This document shows positions 58,223-64,000 of a stretch of DNA of 64,000 bases, in pieces. Source of the stretch: Lacticaseibacillus porcinae (GTDB lineage: Bacteria; Bacillota; Bacilli; Lactobacillales; Lactobacillaceae). The notes under the pieces are model-generated. The model searched no databases and had not been told where the DNA came from. It saw only the letters and a list, made by a program, of their open reading frames with translations. A program made the position numbers and the translations under genes. The DNA is taken from contig NZ_RHNS01000010.1 in assembly GCF_003946305.1 (NCBI RefSeq), positions 1 to 64,000 of the forward strand, read 5' to 3'. The first letter of the stretch is position 1. Every line of letters begins with the position of its first letter.

Positions 58223-60055
58223 TTGAACTTTAATTTTGGAAATTTATCGATGGGCATGTGGCTGGTGCAAACAGTTGCGGCGACATTTTTCACCGCAGGG
58301 TTTGTCGGCTTTGATTTATATTTGTGGCGCAAAGCACTCGGTGACGGTCAGTATAAAACTGCTTTTCGCTGGTTTTTGACGTTGATGCCATTAATGATCG
58401 GGGCGTTGATGACTTATGGTGGTTATGCCGGCTTTATGGATAGCATGATGTTTGCCAACATCGGCTTATTCACCTTGATCGTGCCTTTATTTGATGAACA
58501 AATGACGTTAGTTGAATATGTTGTGCGGGCGCTTGGACTGGCAAGCGTTTGGCTTTTTCATCATGCCAGCGGGCAATCAGCTTGGGGATTGCTTGCAATG
58601 GCGGCGATGGTGGTGATTTTGGTTTTAGTGCGGATCGGCAAAGAAAAAATTCGCTATCGCGCGCGGACCTTGATGGTAGTGGCAACTTTTGCTGCCATTG
58701 CTTATTGGTACACTGTGCCACCGTTAGCGATGGGATTGCGCGTTGACGGTCGGTTAGCGACGCAAGCAGTTGCGATGTTTTTGGTGATGGGCGCCTTTAC
58801 CAGCTTTTATTGGAACTTACAGTGGCAACAATTCCAACATCAAAAACATTTGGAAGCTTTGGCTGCTTATGACAATTTAACTAACGAAAAAACTTACACC
58901 CGTAATCAAGCGGATATTACGGCATTGTTTGACCATGCCCAAGCCAACCATGAACCGTTGAGCTTAATGGCATTAGATATTGATCGACTGCGGAAAATCA
59001 ATCAAGATTTCGGTCATTTAGCCGGGAATACGGTTTTGATCCAAACTGCAGAAACTTTGATCGGGGTGTTTCACAAGCACGACTTACATGAGCATTTTTA
59101 TCGCATCGGCGGCGAAGAGTTCAACATCGCCTTCCCTAATGCAACACCTGATCAATTATTGCCGGTGATCCGCGAATGTTGGCAAGCGATCCACGATGGT
59201 CAATTTAGTTATGAAGGGGTCGCGATCCCTGTCACTGCGTCGATCGGGGTCACTGGCATGAAAGCAGGCGACGGGGTCGTCGACGACTTATACAAGCGTG
59301 CTGATGATAATTTATACGCCTCCAAACAACGTGGCCGCGACACCATCACGGTTGATGGCGCACCAGTTTCAGGGGATGACGTGCCAAGCATTGCGCCAAC
59401 TTATGCCTTCTATGCGCAACCGATCATGGATGCCCAACGTGAAACTGTGCAAGTATGGGGCAATGAATTGTTACTGCGGACCTATGATGTGGCGCAAGCA
59501 CGTTGGATGTTGCCGAATTCCTTTGACCTCGCAATCGATTTGCAAGTGGAATTGATCTATCAAGCTGTCGCCAATGCGAAGTGTAAAAATGTGGCGATCA
59601 ACTTAACCTTAGCGCAATTCGCAGATCCCCAAACCGCTTATGCCTTGATTGCTTGTTTACAAAGTCAAGACGGTCCGACTGGGTTAACCGTTGAAATCGT
59701 TGATGTCCCAGACTTAGCCACGACGCGCAATATTTCCGCGATTTATCGCGCTGCCGGCATTCGCATTCATATTGATGATGTAGGCTCTGACAACTCCTTT
59801 GAACTGGTGCAACAATTGATCCCTTATGTTGATGGGGTGAAGTTTGCGATTCAAAACCTGCGGAAAACTGAATCAACTGAACGGATTCAAGAACGGATTC
59901 GCTTTTGGGCAGATATTGCCCGTAAAGGGAATTTGCGGATTATTTTGGAAGGGGTTGAAGACCAAGTCGATGTCGACTTCGCCAAAACCCTTGGCATTCA
60001 TTATTTCCAAGGTTACTATTTTGCCAAACCAGCGCTTCCCAAGCTGGCAGCATAA
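58223..60055 (+). CDS. Membrane GGDEF-EAL protein (cyclic-di-GMP turnover)
   Basis: About 610 aa. Start TTG 58223 has GGAGGGGAG 6 bases upstream; an ATG at 58184 lacks one. Roughly six N-terminal membrane helices (to about 200), then a GGDEF domain with active-site RIGGEEF near residue 295, then an EAL domain. In EAL, the EAL motif reads NELLLR, and INLT, VEIVD, IDDVGS, VKFA, LEGVED and QGYYF supply most catalytic positions. DDFG is DDVG and the second Glu-x-x-Glu motif is altered. Both activities are possible; such signalling is uncommon in lactobacilli. Monocistronic with a terminator. Confidence 0.88.
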   Translation: MNFNFGNLSMGMWLVQTVAATFFTAGFVGFDLYLWRKALGDGQYKTAFRWFLTLMPLMIGALMTYGGYAGFMDSMMFANIGLFTLIVPLFDEQMTLVEYVVRALGLASVWLFHHASGQSAWGLLAMAAMVVILVLVRIGKEKIRYRARTLMVVATFAAIAYWYTVPPLAMGLRVDGRLATQAVAMFLVMGAFTSFYWNLQWQQFQHQKHLEALAAYDNLTNEKTYTRNQADITALFDHAQANHEPLSLMALDIDRLRKINQDFGHLAGNTVLIQTAETLIGVFHKHDLHEHFYRIGGEEFNIAFPNATPDQLLPVIRECWQAIHDGQFSYEGVAIPVTASIGVTGMKAGDGVVDDLYKRADDNLYASKQRGRDTITVDGAPVSGDDVPSIAPTYAFYAQPIMDAQRETVQVWGNELLLRTYDVAQARWMLPNSFDLAIDLQVELIYQAVANAKCKNVAINLTLAQFADPQTAYALIACLQSQDGPTGLTVEIVDVPDLATTRNISAIYRAAGIRIHIDDVGSDNSFELVQQLIPYVDGVKFAIQNLRKTESTERIQERIRFWADIARKGNLRIILEGVEDQVDVDFAKTLGIHYFQGYYFAKPALPKLAA

Positions 60056-60056
60056 A

Positions 60057-60086
60057 ACTGAGATCGTCACGATCTCAGTTTTTTTG
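60057..60086 (+). terminator. Terminator of the GGDEF-EAL gene
   Basis: ACTGAGATCGT/ACGATCTCAGT hairpin followed by seven T residues. Confidence 0.88.
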
Positions 60087-60123
60087 TCCTTACGCTGTCC
60101 GGCAGCGTCAGTGTTTCAGGCCG

Positions 60124-60366
60124 CCATCAGGCGACAGTGGTCTAGCTCCGTTTCGGAACTGAAATCATCTCTCGTGGCCGGCCGGCTACAGAGATCGGCA
60201 AAGACCGCCGATGCTCTTTCACCTAAATTTCAAGCCAAGAAAACCGCTTGTCTTGAAATTTGCCTGAAATATTAGCTAAGCCAGAAACCCACTGTCTTAG
60301 CTAATATTTCTGCCACGTTCGATGATTTCAGTTCCTCCACTACGCCAGCCCACTGTCACCTGATAG
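60124..60366. repeat. Type B structured palindromic element, copy 2
   Basis: Arms GGAACTGAAATCATC (60155-60169) and GATGATTTCAGTTCC (60321-60335) are perfect, extended by CAGGCGACAGTGG/CCCACTGTCACCTG. Interior: ATCGGCAAAGACCGCCGAT as in copy 1, hairpin AAATTTCAAGCCAAG/CTTGTCTTGAAATTT, hairpin GAAATATTAGCTAAG/CTTAGCTAATATTTC. Stem sequences differ from copy 1, but pairing and even a mismatched C/T position in the first hairpin are kept. Confidence 0.8.
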
Positions 60367-60384
60367 CTACGAATCGCGTGTCTT

Positions 60385-60464
60385 TGACGTTGATATCATA
60401 TTTAGTCATTGTGAACGACGTAACGTCAACGTATTTGATCTGTATGCTAGCGACACTAACGTAG
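60385..60464. repeat. Module C, copy 2
   Basis: GACGTTGATATCA, then TTTAGTCAT, then CGACGT and ATTTGA..CTAACGTAG match the reverse complement of module C at 56,016-56,097. The terminal arms are less perfect. Confidence 0.65.
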
Positions 60465-60668
60465 AAAATCTGTGGGCGGAGATCAAAAGCGTGGAGGCGG
60501 GCTAGTCATCAGCCGTGGGGCTCTTAGCGATTTATCGCTTAGAGCCCAGCGAGAAGGAGATCCATTTTGCGGTTATGAGCGTAGCGATTGCAAAATTAGC
60601 TCCGACGAGCGTCATTGCGTTCCATGACTAGCCCGCCGGAACACTTTTGATCGGAGCCCACGGATTTT
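60465..60668. repeat. Type A structured palindromic element, copy 5
   Basis: Arms AAAATC..GATCAAAAG and CTTTTGATC..GATTTT, then GGCGGGCTAGTCAT/ATGACTAGCCCGCC. Hairpin 1 is GGGCTCTTAGCG/CGCTTAGAGCCC, fully re-paired relative to the other copies. Hairpin 2 is ATTTTGC/GCAAAAT with the conserved loop GAGCGTAGCGA. The joining segment AAGGAGATCC is kept. Confidence 0.8.
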
Positions 60669-60835
60669 CGTGCCGGAGGCATATTGGTATAGCCAGCTGG
60701 AAGATCAAATTCACACTCACGCTGCCGGACAGCGTGAGTTAGAAAAATTGCCGGTGTTTGTGGGGTTAGGGTTGATTATGAAAAATAAACAGGTAAAATC
60801 TAATTAAGTTCTCATATTAAAAACGAGGTGAGCGG

Positions 60836-61540
60836 ATGGATGCGCAACTAGACTTTAAAGCCGGGATCAAAGACGTCATGCCGACGGTGTTCGGCTACAT
60901 TGGCGTGGGCTTAGCCTTTGGAATCGTGGCGCACACCAGCCACTTATCAGTATGGTTGGTTTTATTAATGTCGCTGATCGTGTATGCAGGCAGCGCACAA
61001 TTTGTGATCACTAGCATGTTATTAACGGGCAGTCCCATCGGTGCGATCGTGGTGTCCACACTGTTGATCAATGCGCGGATGAGCTTAATGAGTATGACCG
61101 TCGCCCCATATTTACAAAAAGAATCAATGGGGCAAAATATTGCCATTGGAACGCTTTTAACTGACGAAACCTTTGCGTTATCGATGAATAAACTGAACCT
61201 CACCGATCGTAAGTTACGCCCAGCGTGGTTTCATGCAGCAAATGTGGTTGCCTATTTAGTTTGGGCAATCGCCACAGTGATCGGGGCGTTGATCGGGAGT
61301 TTGATCCCAGATGCCAAAGCCTTTGGTCTAGACTTTGCGGTGGTGGCGATGTTCATCGGGTTATTATACCTGCAAATGATCACTGATCGGTCTAAGCCGT
61401 TGTTGCGGCATTTAACCGTTGCTGGGTTTGTCGCCGTGGTGATGGTGGTTTTAATGCGGTTTATGCCAGGTTCTACGGCAATTTTAGTGGCAACGATCCT
61501 CGGTTGCTTATTCGGAATGGCGGTGGAACACCATGAGTAA
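60836..61540 (+). CDS. azlC: AzlC-family branched-chain amino acid exporter, large subunit
   Basis: 234 aa integral membrane protein with about six or more helices: DVMPTVFGYIGVGLAFGIVAH near the start and SLIVYAGSAQFVITSMLLTG near 48, the family signature. Forms a two-component transporter with AzlD, encoded next with an 8-base overlap. Exports branched-chain amino acids in characterised relatives. RBS GAGGTGAG. Confidence 0.93.
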   Translation: MDAQLDFKAGIKDVMPTVFGYIGVGLAFGIVAHTSHLSVWLVLLMSLIVYAGSAQFVITSMLLTGSPIGAIVVSTLLINARMSLMSMTVAPYLQKESMGQNIAIGTLLTDETFALSMNKLNLTDRKLRPAWFHAANVVAYLVWAIATVIGALIGSLIPDAKAFGLDFAVVAMFIGLLYLQMITDRSKPLLRHLTVAGFVAVVMVVLMRFMPGSTAILVATILGCLFGMAVEHHE

Positions 61541-61856
61541 AGTGCTGATCACGATTTTGCTGTGTGGGTTAGTGACTTGGTTGATCCGCGTGGTGCCATT
61601 TGCATTAGTGAAAGCGACCACCTTGCCAAAATGGTTACTGCAATTTCTCAGCTTTGTGCCGGTAGCGATCCTTGCTGCAATTTTTGTTGAAAGTTTGCTG
61701 GTTTATCACCAAGGACAATGGCCAAGTGTGAATACTGAGAATTTACTCGCTAGTATTCCCGCCATTATCGCCGGCGTGATTTCCAAGAGTTTGTTGGTGG
61801 TCGTGGTTGTTGGTATCGTTGCCATGGCGCTGATTCGCGCCTTTGGCTGGACGTGA
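61533..61856 (+). CDS. azlD: AzlD-family small transporter subunit
   Basis: 107 aa with four hydrophobic helices; VTWLIRVVPFALVKATTLPKWLLQFLSFVPVAILAAIF is the AzlD core (R.lP....k). Partner of AzlC, overlapping its gene by 8 bases. Confidence 0.92.
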   Translation: MSKVLITILLCGLVTWLIRVVPFALVKATTLPKWLLQFLSFVPVAILAAIFVESLLVYHQGQWPSVNTENLLASIPAIIAGVISKSLLVVVVVGIVAMALIRAFGWT

Positions 61857-61963
61857 AAATATTGCCCGGGAAATATTGCGACAGAGGCTTGCACTAAATT
61901 TCCCGTCCCCGTACTATATAATTAATAGCAAATGCTAAATAATGATTTAAAGGATGATGATAT

Positions 61964-64000
61964 ATGGAAGATCCCAGTGCGCAGATAAAAATGACCCATT
62001 TAACGGTGGCAGAAGTTCAAGCAAAAGTCCAAACGCCTGATTTAGAGGCAGGCTTAACGCAAACAGAGGCCGAGAAACGTTTAGCGGAAAATGGCCCGAA
62101 TGCCTTAGCCTCACACCGCACACCGAAATGGGTTTTATTCGTGCGGCAGTTCAACAACTTGATCATTTATATTTTGATCGGCGCAGCGCTGATGACCAGC
62201 ATGATGCGCTTGTTGACTGACACGATTATTATTGCCTTGGTGATCATCATTAATGCGATCATTGGCTACATTCAAGAAAGTAATGCCTCTGATTCGCTTG
62301 ATCAAATTAAAAAAATGTTGGCCCACAATGCGACGGTTTATCGCGACGGCCAACGCATCGACGTGCCTGCTGAAGAATTAGTGGTCGGCGACGTGGTGTT
62401 CTTGGAAGCAGGGGATAATGTCCCTGCTGACTTGCGCATTATCGACAGTGATAACTTGATGATGCAAGAAGCCGTGTTGACTGGGGAGACTAACTCTGTG
62501 GCTAAGTCCCCAGAAGCATTGCCAAGCGACACACCTCTAGCTGAACAAGCGAATATGGCCTTTTCGTCAACAGCAGTTGCTTCCGGTTCTGGGATGGGGT
62601 TAGTGATTGCCACTGGCGCCGACAGTGAACTTGGGAAGATCTCATCTGCTGTCGCGAATGCCAAGAAACGTCAATCACCAATGATGAAGCAACTTGATGG
62701 CATCGGCAAAGGGATCTCTTATGGGATCTTGATTTTTGCGGTGGCCTTATTTATCTTTGGCTTGATCGGCGGCCACTATACGCTTGGGACCTTAGCTTTA
62801 GGGATCGTGACGATGATCGTCGGTTCGATGCCTGAAGGCTTGCCTGCGACAACCAGTGTCATTTTAGCGATGGGTGTCCAAGCCATGGCGAAAAACGAAA
62901 ACACCATTGTCAAAGACTTACCTTCAGTAGAAGTCTTAGGCTCTGTTGACGTGATCGCCACTGATAAAACTGGGACTTTGACCCAAAATGAAATGACCGT
63001 TACCGATATTCTCACCCCAACGGCGCAATATGCGGTTACCGGTACTGGCTATGCGCCTGCCGGGGACTTTACGTTAGACCAAGAAGTGATCACACCTGCT
63101 GATCATCAAGACTTGGAAGCGCTGCTGACTGCAGGTTATGAAGCAAACGATACCACCTTAGCTGAAATTGACGGGAAATATGAAATCAACGGCGAACCTA
63201 CTGATGGTGCCTTCATCACCGCTTATCAAAAAGCCTTTGGTGAAACTGAAGAATCTGATGAATTGGATCTCATGCCTTTTGATTCCGATTATCGCTACAT
63301 GGCCAAGTTGGTGCGTTTAGCTGATGGGACTAAGAAGTTGTACATCAAAGGCTCACCAGATAAATTATTACCAATGGCCAAAGCCAGCGACCCAAACTTC
63401 GATGAAGCTCATTATTTAGCTTGGACCAGTGAACGATCTAAACATGGGCAACGTGTCATTGCTGTAGGTTCTCGGATCGTCAATGTCGATAAGATCAGTC
63501 ATGAGTTGTTAGAATCAGGGATCGACTTCTTAGGGTTAGCCGCGTTGATCGACCCGCCACGTCCTGAAGTGATCGCATCGATTCGCGACATGAGAAAAGC
63601 CGGCGTGAAAGTAAAAATGATCACCGGCGATCATCCGCAAACTGCCCAGGCGATCGCCAAAACCTTGAGTTTAGCAGATGACCCGCAAGTGGTCACTGGC
63701 GCAGAACTTGAAGCAATGAGTCCAGACGACCGGGAACATGCCATGGTGTCTGCTGACGTGTTTGCTCGAACCACCCCTGCTGATAAGCTTGCAATCGTGC
63801 AAGCTTTACAAAAAGCTGGTAACGTCACGGCGATGGTCGGCGATGGTGTCAATGATGCACCAGCGTTGAAACAAGCAGATATCGGTGTGGCCATGGGTGA
63901 ATCTGGGACTGATGTGGCCAAAGATGCTGCTGACATGATTTTAACGGATGATAAGTTTACGACCATGCAGCGGGCGATCAAAGAAGGCCGCCGGATCTAT
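61964..64000 (+). CDS. Cation-transporting P-type ATPase, truncated by the window end
   Basis: 679 codons visible, open at the right edge. N-terminal cation ATPase domain (GLTQTEAEKRLAENGPNALA), actuator motif LTGETNSV, metal-site helix IVGSMPEGLPA, phosphorylation motif DKTGTLTQNE with Asp near residue 337, KGSPDK in the nucleotide domain and GDGVNDAPALKQADIGVAMG near 625. PEGLPA in TM4 places it with P2-type (Ca2+, Na+/K+-like) pumps, as opposed to heavy-metal pumps. RBS AAAGGATGATGA. The C-terminal membrane helices lie outside. Confidence 0.93.
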   Translation, partial: MEDPSAQIKMTHLTVAEVQAKVQTPDLEAGLTQTEAEKRLAENGPNALASHRTPKWVLFVRQFNNLIIYILIGAALMTSMMRLLTDTIIIALVIIINAIIGYIQESNASDSLDQIKKMLAHNATVYRDGQRIDVPAEELVVGDVVFLEAGDNVPADLRIIDSDNLMMQEAVLTGETNSVAKSPEALPSDTPLAEQANMAFSSTAVASGSGMGLVIATGADSELGKISSAVANAKKRQSPMMKQLDGIGKGISYGILIFAVALFIFGLIGGHYTLGTLALGIVTMIVGSMPEGLPATTSVILAMGVQAMAKNENTIVKDLPSVEVLGSVDVIATDKTGTLTQNEMTVTDILTPTAQYAVTGTGYAPAGDFTLDQEVITPADHQDLEALLTAGYEANDTTLAEIDGKYEINGEPTDGAFITAYQKAFGETEESDELDLMPFDSDYRYMAKLVRLADGTKKLYIKGSPDKLLPMAKASDPNFDEAHYLAWTSERSKHGQRVIAVGSRIVNVDKISHELLESGIDFLGLAALIDPPRPEVIASIRDMRKAGVKVKMITGDHPQTAQAIAKTLSLADDPQVVTGAELEAMSPDDREHAMVSADVFARTTPADKLAIVQALQKAGNVTAMVGDGVNDAPALKQADIGVAMGESGTDVAKDAADMILTDDKFTTMQRAIKEGRRIY

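Overview
The window is a chromosomal segment of a Lactobacillaceae bacterium (Firmicutes, GC in the mid-to-upper 40s by eye). The evidence is the Leloir galactose operon, lutABC, a GlnH-GlnP fusion transporter, sucrose and cellobiose PTS genes, strong AGGAGG ribosome binding sites, CcpA cre boxes, a T-box leader and the Firmicutes origin layout (dnaA, dnaN, recF, gyrB, gyrA to one side of oriC; rpmH, rnpA, yidC, jag, mnmE, mnmG to the other). I cannot name the genus with confidence. No rRNA, tRNA, CRISPR array, transposase or phage gene was seen.

Layout. 1-182 (-): the 5' half of a structured RNA-like element. 0.4-5.1 kb: galR-galK-galE-galT, with a parS-like site between galK and galE. 5.1-9.8 kb (-): a tightly packed operon of five diverged tandem paralogues of unknown function ending in a small lipoprotein gene. 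10.2 kb: an orphan gene. 11.1-14.8 kb: lutABC under a cre, then a MobA-like gene. 14.8-19.4 kb: divergent sucrose genes scrBR and scrA. 19.4-23.1 kb: glnPQ (-) and a T-box-controlled ketopantoate-reductase-like gene. 23.6-29.1 kb (-): GntR regulator, cellobiose-type PTS IIB/IIC, HTH protein, YbjQ, ABC exporter. 29.3-34.4 kb: aldo/keto reductase, GPH-type symporter, and a MerR-cupin-CMD-aldo/keto reductase operon with a clear MerR operator. 34.4-37.7 kb (-): an HTH-DUF3800 protein, rpsF-ssb-rpsR, mgtC. 37.85-38.26 kb (+): a second, complete copy of the structured RNA-like element. 38.4-49.0 kb (-): gyrA, gyrB, recF, yaaA, an inserted secreted-protein gene, dnaN, dnaA. 49.0-49.6 kb: oriC. 49.6-55.7 kb (+): rpmH, rnpA, yidC, jag, mnmE, mnmG. 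56.4-58.0 kb (-): two small unknown genes and a HAD phosphatase. 58.2-64 kb (+): GGDEF-EAL protein, azlCD and a P-type ATPase cut by the window end.

The strongest unexplained signal is non-coding. A family of about 190-bp structured palindromes (type A) occurs five times: at 23.2, 41.2, 49.9, 56.1 and 60.5 kb. The outer arms and both internal hairpin stems differ from copy to copy yet remain self-complementary, while loops and joining segments stay conserved. That is the covariation expected of an element selected for its folded structure. Three copies sit in a larger composite with a second structured element (type B) and a small palindrome (C). Two solo copies lie inside normally compact essential gene pairs, gyrB-gyrA and rpmH-rnpA. 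A separate structured RNA-like family (1-182 minus and 37,854-38,260 plus) also shows covariation between its two copies.
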